Origin: Mariniphaga sp041687255
GTDB lineage: Bacteria > Bacteroidota > Bacteroidia > Bacteroidales > Prolixibacteraceae
Assembly (NCBI GenBank): GCA_041687255.1
Contig: JAWLCL010000009.1
Coordinates: 124,001 to 188,000, forward strand
Direction of reading: 5' to 3'
DNA length: 64,000 nt
Shown here: positions 24,328 through 33,070 of the stretch, piece by piece
Numbering within the stretch: the stretch's first letter is position 1
How the letters are laid out: every line of letters starts with the position of its first letter
Notes under the pieces: generated by a model
What the model was told of the DNA's origin: nothing
Databases searched by the model: none
Seen by the model: the letters and a program-made list of their open reading frames with translations, nothing else
Translations under genes and position numbers: made by a program

Positions 24328-26448
24328 ATGAGCGAAGAACTATTTTTACAGGGCAAGGAGGATACAAATCCCAATGATTTAATGCTGTCAAGACGTAATT
24401 TTCTAAAAATTTCAGGAAGCGGCCTTTTCATAAGCTTAATTCCCGGAACTGTTGATGCGGTGACGCTTCAGCAGCGTGGCAGATCTTATCCCGACGATTT
24501 GAATGCCTATTTAAAAATCGGGGAAAATGGGCGGGTGTCATTATATTGCAGTAAGATTGAGATGGGGCAGGGTATTTTTACTTCAATGGCACAGATGCTT
24601 GCCGAGGAGCTTGATGTTTCGCCCGATTCAATTGACATGGTAATGGGCGACACCGACCTGTGCCCTTGGGACAGCGGTACCACCGGTTCACGAAGCACAA
24701 AATATTACGGGCCGCCACTCCGTAAGGCCGGAGCAGAAGCACGGGCAGTATTGCTACAAATGGCATCGGAAGAACTGGATGTCGATACTGCAGAGTTGGT
24801 TGTCAGGGATGGAGTTATATACGGTAAGCGAAACGCAGGGAGAAAAGTAAGTTATGCTGAGCTGGTTAAAGGAAAGCAGATTGTCAGGCAAATACCCGAT
24901 GTTGCCATAAAGCCGGTCTCGGAGCATTGGATCTCAGGCAGGCCGGTAATGCGTACCGATGCCCGTCAAAAAGTGACAGGTGAAGCACGATTTACCGGTG
25001 ATTTACTGCTGCCGGGCATGCTGCATGCGAAAGTGCTTCGGCCGCCTGCTCACGGTGCCCGCCTTGTATCGGTTGATGTTTCCGGGGCTGAAGAGGTTCC
25101 CGGTGCGGTTGTTATCAGGGAAAAGGATTTGGTGGCTGTGGTTCATGAAAAGCCCGAACCCGCTGAAAGAGCTTTGGCACGTATTTCTGCCAAATGGGAA
25201 ATCCCCGAGCCGAAATTGGATAACCAATCGGTTTTTGATTTCCTTAAAAACGAGGCACCCGAAGGACGTGTATATGTTGAAAACGGTAACCTTCCAGATG
25301 GGAAGGCGAAAGCTAAACAGGAGGTGAAATCGGAATTTTATAACCATTATGTAGCCCATGCGCCAATGGAGCCGTATACCGTGCTGGCACATGTTGAGGG
25401 TGATGGCGTGAAGGTCTGGGCATCGACACAGGCTCCTTTCCGTGTGCGGGAAACTGCAGCCGATACCCTTAACATCCCGGAAGAGAAGGTACATGTTATG
25501 ACACCATTTGTTGGGGGCGGTTTTGGAGGAAAGAAGTCAGGACGACAGATAAGCGAAGCGGTGCGACTGTCGAAAATAACAAGGCACCCGGTGCAGCTTG
25601 CCTGGTCGCGGCAGGAAGAATTCTTTTACGATGCATTCCGGCCGGCAGCTGTGGTTCGGATGGAATCGGGATTAAATGCTTCGGGACAGATTACCCATTG
25701 GGATTGCGATGTCCTTTATGCCGGTTCACGCAGCTCGGAACCCATATACAATATACCGCATTTCAGAGTAAGGACATACAGTGCCGGGGGAGTGCATCCT
25801 TTTGACACAGGCGCCTGGCGGGGCCCCGGAAGCAACACCAATGTGTTTGCCATGGAGTCGCATACCGATATCCTGGCACAGGCAGCTGGAATGGACCCGC
25901 TGTCATTCAGAATGAACAACCTTTCTGATGAACGTATGATCCGGGTGCTTAAAACTGCTGCTGAAAAGTTTGGACATTCATTTCACAAGGGACCTTCAGG
26001 AAAGGGGTATGGCATTGCCTGTACGAATTATCTGAATACCTATGTGGCAACAATTGCCCATGTGTCGGTAAACAAATCTGCCGGAGAAGTGAGGGTGCAA
26101 CGGGTGGTTTGTGCCCAGGACATGGGCGAAATCATCAATCCGCAGGGAGCAACGCTGCAGATTGAAAGCGGCATCACCATGGGGCTAAGTGCTGCCCTTT
26201 CTGAGGAGGTTGAATTCAGCGGAGGAACTGTACATACAAAAAATTTTGGGTCCTACCGTATTACCCGGTTTTCCGATGTTCCGGTAATTGAAGCAGTGCT
26301 TATAGATAACCCGGAGTTACCTCCGCAGGGTTGCGGTGAGCCGGCTATCACAACCGTAGGAGCAGCGCTTGCCAATGCCATTTATGATGCGGCCGGGATA
26401 AGGATGTTTACTTTGCCGATGACGCCGGAAAGGATAAAATCGGCATAG
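24328..26448 (+). CDS. Xanthine dehydrogenase-family molybdopterin-binding subunit (IorB-like), Tat-exported
   Basis: A 706-residue catalytic subunit of a molybdenum hydroxylase. A Tat signal is visible near the N-terminus (SRRNFLKISGSGLFISLIPG, ~21-40). The aldehyde oxidase/xanthine dehydrogenase a/b-hammerhead region is around 205-290 (TGEARFTGDLLLPGMLHAKV) and the Moco-binding domain follows, with THWDCDVLYAG, GGGFGGKKSG (~393), GAWRGPGSN (~497) and the catalytic Glu671 in QGCGEPAITT. This architecture matches IorB-type subunits, which hydroxylate N-heterocycles or aldehydes in the periplasm. The usual small [2Fe-2S] subunit (IorA) is not adjacent: a GH43 gene lies upstream and a serine hydrolase downstream on the other strand. 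Without it electron transfer would need a partner encoded elsewhere. Confidence 0.92.
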   Translation: MSEELFLQGKEDTNPNDLMLSRRNFLKISGSGLFISLIPGTVDAVTLQQRGRSYPDDLNAYLKIGENGRVSLYCSKIEMGQGIFTSMAQMLAEELDVSPDSIDMVMGDTDLCPWDSGTTGSRSTKYYGPPLRKAGAEARAVLLQMASEELDVDTAELVVRDGVIYGKRNAGRKVSYAELVKGKQIVRQIPDVAIKPVSEHWISGRPVMRTDARQKVTGEARFTGDLLLPGMLHAKVLRPPAHGARLVSVDVSGAEEVPGAVVIREKDLVAVVHEKPEPAERALARISAKWEIPEPKLDNQSVFDFLKNEAPEGRVYVENGNLPDGKAKAKQEVKSEFYNHYVAHAPMEPYTVLAHVEGDGVKVWASTQAPFRVRETAADTLNIPEEKVHVMTPFVGGGFGGKKSGRQISEAVRLSKITRHPVQLAWSRQEEFFYDAFRPAAVVRMESGLNASGQITHWDCDVLYAGSRSSEPIYNIPHFRVRTYSAGGVHPFDTGAWRGPGSNTNVFAMESHTDILAQAAGMDPLSFRMNNLSDERMIRVLKTAAEKFGHSFHKGPSGKGYGIACTNYLNTYVATIAHVSVNKSAGEVRVQRVVCAQDMGEIINPQGATLQIESGITMGLSAALSEEVEFSGGTVHTKNFGSYRITRFSDVPVIEAVLIDNPELPPQGCGEPAITTVGAALANAIYDAAGIRMFTLPMTPERIKSA

Positions 26449-26568
26449 GGAGGGTGGAGCGGTTTCCGGAGTGAAGTGGTGTTCTATGGAAAGAAAAATG
26501 AGCAGGTAACGAGTTCAGCGAATTCTGATTCGCTGGACAATGAAGCATTCCCGTTTCTAAAAAGTGCA

Positions 26569-26592
26569 GCCTGCCTGGTCGGCAGACAGGCA
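26569..26592. repeat. Imperfect palindrome of the GCCTG/CAGGC family
   Basis: GCCTG (26569-26573) pairs with CAGGC (26587-26591) around CCTGGTCGGCAGA. Same family as 9836, 22476 and 28798. Located between convergent genes, 121 bp after the molybdenum hydroxylase stop. Confidence 0.55.
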
Positions 26593-26679
26593 CACCTTAA
26601 TCTTTTTAGATGCTGCAGGTCAAAATTTGGTGACGCAGAAACATTATTAATATGACAGTGAATGATTTATTTATCAGTT

Positions 26680-28380
26680 TTACAACTGTTTTGTAAACAG
26701 TACATCGGTTGTACGGCCGTTTGAAGCTTTAAATCCTGTTATCCGTCCCTCATTGTCGCGGATAAAGTTTACCATTGAAACCGGCATTGTGCCATTAAAA
26801 ACATCGGGTTTGCTTTCCCTCAGAATAATATCACCCATCCTCCGGTTGCTCAATACCAGTTTGTTTTCAGCATTGGAAGTAATATTAAAAAAGGTTTCCA
26901 GTTCTTCACTATAGTATCTTCCTGAAAACATGGCAATTTCTTCGGGAGATGGATTCCAGGTAACATCCATTAGCTTTTTTGCCTTTACCTTACCATTCTG
27001 ATGAAGAGTTAACGAGTTCACATTACCTTCCTTTTCCTTATGAAAAGTTACGCCTGCCTTCACTACTTTAAGAAAAAAAGTGGAATCAGAACCGGGGAAT
27101 ACTTCAAACTTTGGCTGCCCTGTAGCCTGGGTATAGTATTTATTGCCTTCACGTATGAACTCCATAACAAAATTGGGATCTATTTCCAGTGCATACCGCC
27201 CGGAAAATTCATCAAAACTTTCAGGAATGAACCCTTCGTATACCTGATCATAATTAAATGCATCATCATTTTTTATTTCCATCACATCAGCAAAAAACAG
27301 TTCTGCCACCTTTGATGGTATTTCCTGAGAAATTGCAGCATTGTTGCTTAAGCAAACGACTGCTCCCCTGACGGTTGGAAATACCATAAACTGAGACCTG
27401 TGCGAAACATCAGCTCCTCCATGCTGAAACCTGTCGAGGCCATTCTGCTTATCGATAGTCAACCCAAAGCCATAATTCGTTTTTTTACCGCTGTTCAGGA
27501 CATACGGAGTTGTCATTTTTTCAATTAACGTTTTATCTCCCAGTTCAGGATTTAAATAGTTACCAATCCACTTAGTCAAATCGCCAACAGTGGTATAAAT
27601 ACCTCCTGCTCCAGCTGAAGCAAATAAATCGGTTGTTTCCTCATAGTTCTCCTTTTCGTTTTTGCTGTATCCCTGGGCGCTTTCCCTGATAATCTGCCGG
27701 GGAGTCATTTTAATTACGGTATTTTGCATGCCTAAAGGTTCAAAAACATTTGTCTTCATCCATTTGTCGAAAGGTTCACCTGTTACTTTTTCAATTACAA
27801 GTGTCAGTAAAATATAACCTGTATTGTTGTAATTCCAGACCTCTCCGGGAACATTCTGGAGTGCAGGCTGTCGTTGAATAAGCTCTACAGCATCAAGTCT
27901 TTGTACCTGGTCGGAAATATCCATTCCTGTCATTATCATTGTGTTATAGAATTCGCGGTATCCGCTTGTATGTGAAACCAGATGAGCCAGTGTTACTGTA
28001 TCTCCCAGGTCAGGAAGCTCCGGGATGTATTTCCTGATGTCATCTGATAAATCCAGTAGGCCCTGTTGCTGTAGCAGGGCAATTGCAAATGCTGTAAACT
28101 GCTTTGAGGTTGAGCCAATGTTGGATTTTGTAGTTAAAGTAAAAGGAATATCATGCTGCAGGTTAGCCATTCCAAATGCTTTTTCAAAGACTACTGCTCC
28201 GTCACGCATTACCAGTAAAACTCCTCCGGGGGTAACCGGATTATTGAATGGCTTAAGCAGGCTGTCAATCTTTCCCGCAACTGATACATCCTTTTGATCC
28301 GAATGACCATCAATTTGTGCAGAACCTGAAACATTAGCAAAAAGAAAAACGATTAAAGTTGTCAGGAGAATTGTTTTCAT
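26680..28380 (-). CDS. Serine hydrolase, class C beta-lactamase family, with C-terminal extension
   Basis: A 566-residue exported protein (signal MKTILLTTLIVFLFANVSGSAQ). The beta-lactamase-type domain (~35-380) has the nucleophile motif S90-T-S-K93 in NIGSTSKQFTAF, LVSHTSGYREF, the Tyr motif in WNYNNTGYILL (~185) and HGGADVSHRS replacing the KTG triad. The C-terminal ~180 residues (GRYALEIDPNFVMEF..., SGRYYSEELETFFNI...) form two lipocalin-like beta repeats common in Bacteroidota serine hydrolases (DUF3471 type). Likely periplasmic esterase or peptidase; true beta-lactam hydrolysis is unlikely. It is a single minus-strand gene and a full-length relative of the partial gene at 1-1092. Confidence 0.9.
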   Translation of the reverse strand: MKTILLTTLIVFLFANVSGSAQIDGHSDQKDVSVAGKIDSLLKPFNNPVTPGGVLLVMRDGAVVFEKAFGMANLQHDIPFTLTTKSNIGSTSKQFTAFAIALLQQQGLLDLSDDIRKYIPELPDLGDTVTLAHLVSHTSGYREFYNTMIMTGMDISDQVQRLDAVELIQRQPALQNVPGEVWNYNNTGYILLTLVIEKVTGEPFDKWMKTNVFEPLGMQNTVIKMTPRQIIRESAQGYSKNEKENYEETTDLFASAGAGGIYTTVGDLTKWIGNYLNPELGDKTLIEKMTTPYVLNSGKKTNYGFGLTIDKQNGLDRFQHGGADVSHRSQFMVFPTVRGAVVCLSNNAAISQEIPSKVAELFFADVMEIKNDDAFNYDQVYEGFIPESFDEFSGRYALEIDPNFVMEFIREGNKYYTQATGQPKFEVFPGSDSTFFLKVVKAGVTFHKEKEGNVNSLTLHQNGKVKAKKLMDVTWNPSPEEIAMFSGRYYSEELETFFNITSNAENKLVLSNRRMGDIILRESKPDVFNGTMPVSMVNFIRDNEGRITGFKASNGRTTDVLFTKQL

Positions 28381-28873
28381 AAGTTGTCAATTTACATTAT
28401 GTTTTTTATAGTAGACTCCTGATAGCACATAAAGGTTACATGTTTTAATCGTTTTTTGCCAAGTGGGTCTTTAACAGAGAGCAGGGAGCAGAGTTTCTTG
28501 TTAATATTCCAGTATTTCGTGGAGATTATTGGGAATGAAAATGAGAAGGATAGGAACTGTTGGGGATAGGTGGAATAGCGCTTCAGCCAAATTTAATAGG
28601 CATTTTTATGTTTGCTTTTTGTTGTCTCAACCGCTATATGGAAGAATAATTTACCCGTTTTTCTTTAAGATTTTGCATATGTCGCCGATTAATCCTATCT
28701 AGCAGGCTCAAACCATCTGATTTGAAATGAGTATGAGCAATAATTCACACCAACTGCTGATGATTATCCCGATGGCTGTCTGGTCATGCGCATTCCCTGC
28801 CTGCCGGACAGGCAAGTCTGACTGTCGGACCGTGCAGCATATGATGACTTTGAAAACTAACAAATTTTAATAA
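28381..28873. other. Intergenic region with GCAGAG word and palindrome
   Basis: A GCAGAG-type purine word (AGAGAGCAGGGAGCAGAG at about 28476-28494) and a palindromic TGCCTG/CAGGCA unit (28798-28814) are present. No gene is supported. A short in-frame run near the palindrome (28745-28860) is broken by stops. Confidence 0.5.
28798..28814. repeat. Palindromic TGCCTG/CAGGCA unit
   Basis: TGCCTG (28798-28803) and CAGGCA (28809-28814) flank CCGGA. Fourth member of the palindrome family in this window. Confidence 0.6.
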
Positions 28874-29713
28874 ATGAGTATTTTTCAACAACTAGTGCAC
28901 CTGATTAAATCGGGTACCTCCACCGGGGGTTACTATGATGCTATGAACAATGCCCTGAAAAAAATCTCAGGCGATTATACTATGCTTCATTATCCCCTGC
29001 ATGTAAATGATACTGATGATTTCACCTGTGCACAGGAAAACCTTACCCGTTATTGTCTTTCATCGTTAGGGCCACTGGCAGGGAAAAGAGTGCTTGAAGT
29101 TGGCTGTGGTAATGGCGTGCAAACAAAATTTATATATGAGCATTATCAACCCGCCACCATTACCGGACTGGATCTTAATGAAGGAAATATACACATTGCA
29201 AATAAAGAAAAAGAAAGAAGGCAGTTTACCAATATCCGGTTTCTTGTCGGCAACGCACAGGATATGAAAAACATCCCTGACAACTCTTTTGACACCGTCA
29301 TCAACATTGAAAGCGCCTTTCATTATCCCGATAAAATAGCCTTCTTAGAAGAGTTGAAGCGGGTGCTTGTTCCGGGAGGGGCCTTTCTGATTGCTGACAT
29401 TCTTACCACAAAGAAAAAATATGAAGGCAGCCAATCGGGCTGGAGAACAAAAATGATTTTTCACCACTGGACACTGGAGCAATATAAAAATGGAATGGCA
29501 AAGGCCGGTCTGCAGATCGTAAAGCAGGAAGACATCACAAACGGAGTTATCCGGGGATTCAGGAACTATCCCTACTGGTTACGTAAAATAAATATACCGG
29601 GTTTCTTTCGCCGATGGACTTTTAAAGTTTTCTACTTCATCAACATCCGACTGAACATTTATCTGTTGCAAAACCGCAGGAAGTATTATATTTTCACCGG
29701 AACAAAAGCTTAG
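28874..29713 (+). CDS. Class I SAM-dependent methyltransferase
   Basis: A 279-residue cytosolic protein with the Rossmann-like methyltransferase core: motif I RVLEVGCGNGVQTKF (~72-86), the acidic residue ending strand 2 (ITGLDLNEGNI), FLVGNAQDM (~125), and motif IV with DTVINIESAFHYPD. The order and spacing fit the Methyltransf_11 group. ESAFHYPD is typical of small-molecule (sterol/quinone/toxin-like) methyltransferases. A basic, aromatic C-terminal segment (RRWTFKVFYFINIRLNIYLL) may associate with the membrane. Acceptor unknown. It stands alone between palindromic and GCAGAG repeat tracts. Confidence 0.9.
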   Translation: MSIFQQLVHLIKSGTSTGGYYDAMNNALKKISGDYTMLHYPLHVNDTDDFTCAQENLTRYCLSSLGPLAGKRVLEVGCGNGVQTKFIYEHYQPATITGLDLNEGNIHIANKEKERRQFTNIRFLVGNAQDMKNIPDNSFDTVINIESAFHYPDKIAFLEELKRVLVPGGAFLIADILTTKKKYEGSQSGWRTKMIFHHWTLEQYKNGMAKAGLQIVKQEDITNGVIRGFRNYPYWLRKINIPGFFRRWTFKVFYFINIRLNIYLLQNRRKYYIFTGTKA

Positions 29714-30170
29714 ACCAGGTAGGGCAGAGGGCCTAGCGCATAGGGCCTTTAGGCAGGTTGAAGCGTTCTGTTGGATTAACAGAATATTGCGCTAAATGCC
29801 AAACTGATGTTAAATTGTCAGATGATAAAATTGCCAGGTCGTCAAGGTAACCTTTCCCTGAAAAAAGTGTGGTAATTGTTACAACAGGGCATAATTATGA
29901 AAACGACTCCTGGGCAATTACTGAAAGAGTGCGAAAGTATATTCATCTGCTGGATGCAACAACTTTACTCCCTCATTAAAGCAATGGGTTACTATCCTGA
30001 AAGAGATGATTTTTCTTTTAGCTTGTATCTTGTTTTCAATATTTCTTTTCTACCTTATAAACCTTTCTATTCGACTTTGTTTTAGCTGCAAAAATTAAGT
30101 TCTTTTTGTAGTTTTTTTTTAGTAGGACAGACAAACTAAGTGTATTGTCTAATTTTAAAAAAGTAGTGAG
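29714..30170. other. Intergenic region, no gene supported
   Basis: Starts with a purine-rich GGGCAGAGGGCC tract (29720-29750). A short frame at 29876-30085 has a Phe/Tyr/Ser-rich translation without family resemblance and is not called. A T-run (30110-30120) lies 50 bp before the sigma operon and may be part of its promoter region. Confidence 0.45.
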
Positions 30171-30461
30171 ATGAAAAATTCAGAAAGCAGTAATCAAAAG
30201 ACCTTTAAAGGTGCTGGTTATACGATTGGAGCAGTTGTTGGACTTGTTGCAGCCATTGCAGTATTTGCTTTCACCGAAAATATTGCCGTTTCAATACCTG
30301 TGTTTGCAGGACTCAGTATTCCGCTGGGAATGAGTATCGAGCAAAAATTACAAGGTGAAGCCAATGAGAAAGAGCCGCATGTAAGGAAAATAATGATTGC
30401 GCTCATTGGAATTGGTGTTTTGTTCCTTTTTGCAGTTATTTTTATTACAAAGATTATCTAG
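30171..30461 (+). CDS. Small membrane protein of the sigma-factor operon
   Basis: A 96-residue protein with two hydrophobic helices (~19-38, GYTIGAVVGLVAAIAVFAF, and ~76-94, IMIALIGIGVLFLFAVIF) joined by a short amphipathic loop with a possible third half-helix (SIPVFAGLSIPLGMS). No catalytic motif. The stop codon lies 6 bp before the TTG start of the ECF sigma gene, so the three genes 30171-31697 are almost certainly one operon. Function unknown; it might be a product of, or accessory to, the sigma/anti-sigma switch. Confidence 0.75.
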   Translation: MKNSESSNQKTFKGAGYTIGAVVGLVAAIAVFAFTENIAVSIPVFAGLSIPLGMSIEQKLQGEANEKEPHVRKIMIALIGIGVLFLFAVIFITKII

Positions 30462-30467
30462 AATAGT

Positions 30468-30968
30468 TTGCATAAAGAGGATAGAAATATTAAAACTGAA
30501 TTCCTGGACGAATTGGATAAGCATCAGGGAATACTGCAAAAAATATGCTTTGTTTATTCCGGGAATAATGTTGAAAAGGAAGATTTATGTCAGGAGATCA
30601 TTCTCCAGTTATGGAAATCTTATCCTTCGTTTAAACACGAATCTGCTTTTTCTACCTGGATGTATCGTGTTGCTTTAAATACGGCATTAAGTTTAACCCA
30701 AAAACCACTCCTGTTTATAAAGACCGAGAAACTTCCTGAAGGCTCGTTTGATATGGAATATTCAATGCACAAATCAGAAAACATAAAAATTTTGTACAGG
30801 GCTATTTCTGAGTTAAATAAAGTGGAAAAAGCAGTTGTTTTACTCTGGCTGGAAGATATGTCGTATGAAGACATTGCAGCCACCATTGGTATGTCGGTTA
30901 AAAATGTAAGTGTCCGGTTAGTACGGATTAAAACTAAGCTTAAGGAGTTGATAAAGAAATATCAGTGA
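30468..30968 (+). CDS. ECF-type RNA polymerase sigma factor
   Basis: A 166-residue sigma-70 family protein of the extracytoplasmic function group. Region 2 (~15-80) shows YSGNNVEKEDLCQEIILQLWKSY and FSTWMYRVALNTA; region 4 (~110-160) shows LNKVEKAVVLLWLEDMSYEDIAATIGMSVKNVSVRLVRIK (helix-turn-helix). The only start that keeps region 2 complete is TTG at 30468; there is no in-frame ATG before TWMYRV. The rare start may hold expression low. The next gene starts one base after its stop and encodes a membrane protein, the expected position of an anti-sigma factor. Confidence 0.93.
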   Translation: MHKEDRNIKTEFLDELDKHQGILQKICFVYSGNNVEKEDLCQEIILQLWKSYPSFKHESAFSTWMYRVALNTALSLTQKPLLFIKTEKLPEGSFDMEYSMHKSENIKILYRAISELNKVEKAVVLLWLEDMSYEDIAATIGMSVKNVSVRLVRIKTKLKELIKKYQ

Positions 30969-31697
30969 ATGATGGAAGAAATAAATTTAGATAAATATAA
31001 ATCAGCATGGAAATCAGAGGAAAGTTTTCTTGAGGAGAAACTTTCAAGGGAGCGAATTGTGAAATTTATGCAGTCGGCATCAAAAAACATCAGTGGACTC
31101 TTTAGGAAAAGTTTAATTATCGATATTGCTATAAAACTAGCGTTAACCGTTTCATTTGGTGTGCTGTTATATTTATATGCCGGTCAGTACCGGATTCTTG
31201 GAATTCCAGCAGTATTCATTTTAATTACACTTTTATGTATTGTATTTCAGATAAAAGTTTTGAAAAAAATACCCGATGTAAATAATACTGACCAGAATTT
31301 GAAATCATTGCTGTATTCCTATATTGATTTTTATACGGGAAAGTTTGTTCCGTCACTTATTCTAACTTCTCTATCAGGCTCACTGTTATTTATCAGTGGA
31401 GCACTTTATTATTTCTATTACAACTATGGAACAATTCGTTCTCTTCAGTACGATGATTATCTGGTATTCGGAACCATCATTGTCGTTAGTTTTTTATTAA
31501 GTGCATTTATTCAGATAAAGAATTTCAGATTTCACATCCGTCAGTTGGAAAATAGTTTAAATGAAATTGAACTGGGAACAATAAGTGAGAGTAAATTAAA
31601 GCACTACGAGAAACTCAATAAGAGAAATTTAATCCTTTACAGCGTTATTGTTTTTGTGGGCTTGCTGTTGTTGGTTCTGTTACTTTTTCGACAATAA
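30969..31697 (+). CDS. Multi-pass membrane protein, putative anti-sigma partner
   Basis: A 242-residue protein. The N-terminal ~55 residues are soluble and charged (EINLDKYKSAWKSEESFLEE), then four hydrophobic helices at about 58-78, 83-103, 130-155 and 165-185, an amphipathic helix (FRFHIRQLENSLNEIELG) and a last helix at ~218-239. ATG directly follows the TGA of the sigma gene (TGAATG), implying translational coupling. The D-x-K-x-x-W motif near the N-terminus followed by a membrane region is found in proteins encoded next to Bacteroidota ECF sigma factors that lack a FecR-type anti-sigma. No zinc-binding HxxxCxxC motif is present. Anti-sigma function is inferred from position and topology. 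Confidence 0.75.
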   Translation: MMEEINLDKYKSAWKSEESFLEEKLSRERIVKFMQSASKNISGLFRKSLIIDIAIKLALTVSFGVLLYLYAGQYRILGIPAVFILITLLCIVFQIKVLKKIPDVNNTDQNLKSLLYSYIDFYTGKFVPSLILTSLSGSLLFISGALYYFYYNYGTIRSLQYDDYLVFGTIIVVSFLLSAFIQIKNFRFHIRQLENSLNEIELGTISESKLKHYEKLNKRNLILYSVIVFVGLLLLVLLLFRQ

Positions 31698-31867
31698 GGC
31701 TACTAATTCTCCCTTTTGCCGGTGAGTATGGTATTGGATAAAATATTTTCCAAAAACCTCTAATTTCCGGAACAGAAGGAAAATCCAACCATAAGTGGGT
31801 TAATTGCAGGTTACCTTATTCTTTTACAGACCGATTTATTTTCTTTGCAGAAAGTATTATTCATCCT

Positions 31868-32779
31868 ATGGATAAGAAACAGGTTTTGATAAAAGCTTCA
31901 TGGGTCAGTATAATCGGAAACAGTATATTGTCTCTGGCTAAAGTCGTTGTAGGTGTTTTTTCCGGCAGTCTTGCCGTACTGAGCGATGGCATCGATTCAG
32001 CTACCGATGTTGTGATATCGCTGGTAATGATTCTGACGGCTAAAATAATGAATAAACCCCCCGATAAAAAGCATGTATACGGTTACGAAAAAGCCGAAGG
32101 CATTGCTACAAAAATTCTGTCGCTGATTATTTTCTATGCAGGTGCCCAGATGCTTATTTCTTCGGTGCAAAGCATCTTCGACTACGATGAACAGGTACTA
32201 CCCGGTAAACTGGCAATAGGGGTGACCGTTTTTTCCATTATCGGTAAATTGCTTTTATCGTATTATCAGCACCGGCAGGGGAAACGCATTAACAGTCAGA
32301 TGCTTATTGCCAATGCTGTAAATATGAGAAACGACGTGCTGATTTCTGTGGGTGTGCTTGTTGGACTTGTCTTTACGTTTGTTTTGAATCTGCCGGTATT
32401 GGATTCCGTTGCAGGTCTTGTAATCAGTTTATTTATCATTTGGTCGTCTGTAAAAATCTTCATGGAGTCGAATGCTGAATTGCTGGACGGGGTAAAGGAT
32501 GAATCGGTTTACAACCGTATTTTTGAAGCCGTCGATAAGGTTCCGGAAGCACATAACCCGCACAGGGCACGAATCCGGACCATTGGAAATTTGTACATGA
32601 TTGCCCTCGACATTGAAGTTGATGGCAACATTTCTCTTAATGAGGCGCATAACATTGCTCATGAAGTGGAAACCCAGATTATCAAGGCAGTTGAGAGTAT
32701 ATACGATATTGTTGTGCATGTTGAGCCTCTGGGGAAAGACCATCCTGAAGAAAAGTTTGGCATCGGCAGGAAATCTTAA
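31868..32779 (+). CDS. Cation diffusion facilitator (CDF) family metal exporter
   Basis: A 303-residue protein: six transmembrane helices (~10-215) and a cytosolic ferredoxin-like domain (~216-300). Transport-site residues can be read in helix 2 (LSDGIDSATDVVISL, D-x-x-x-D) and helix 5 (NMRNDVLIS, N-x-x-x-D). An N-D-D-D site is associated with Mn2+/Fe2+-type CDF proteins, unlike the H-D-D-D or H-D-H-D of zinc exporters, so Mn or Fe export is favoured (inference). The cytosolic domain carries HNPHRARIRTIGNLYMIALDIEVDG, a family hallmark. It forms a homodimeric metal/proton antiporter in the inner membrane. Monocistronic. Confidence 0.93.
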   Translation: MDKKQVLIKASWVSIIGNSILSLAKVVVGVFSGSLAVLSDGIDSATDVVISLVMILTAKIMNKPPDKKHVYGYEKAEGIATKILSLIIFYAGAQMLISSVQSIFDYDEQVLPGKLAIGVTVFSIIGKLLLSYYQHRQGKRINSQMLIANAVNMRNDVLISVGVLVGLVFTFVLNLPVLDSVAGLVISLFIIWSSVKIFMESNAELLDGVKDESVYNRIFEAVDKVPEAHNPHRARIRTIGNLYMIALDIEVDGNISLNEAHNIAHEVETQIIKAVESIYDIVVHVEPLGKDHPEEKFGIGRKS

Positions 32780-33070
32780 GAAGGACTAAATAAATGAGGG
32801 ACTGGAAGTAATGCAGGAATGATTGAATGCATGAAAACATGAATGCATAATTAAAACTGTATGCCATCGTGAAGAAACTCATATGCCCGAAGCAGACTTC
32901 AGGTTAAGGATTCACTTCTTCCGGATTACCACTGAATTGTTTTCCGATTGGAGTAATCATGAAAATCATGGTTTCCCTGATACAACTTTCAACCGACGGG
33001 GTTGTTTTAAATGCATAAAAACCTTAAAACAATGTCAATAATGATCATCATAACGAAAAAATTTACATCA

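Noticed and set aside
29876..30085. 69-codon plus-strand frame
   Set aside because: Phe/Tyr/Leu-rich translation with no helix or motif pattern.
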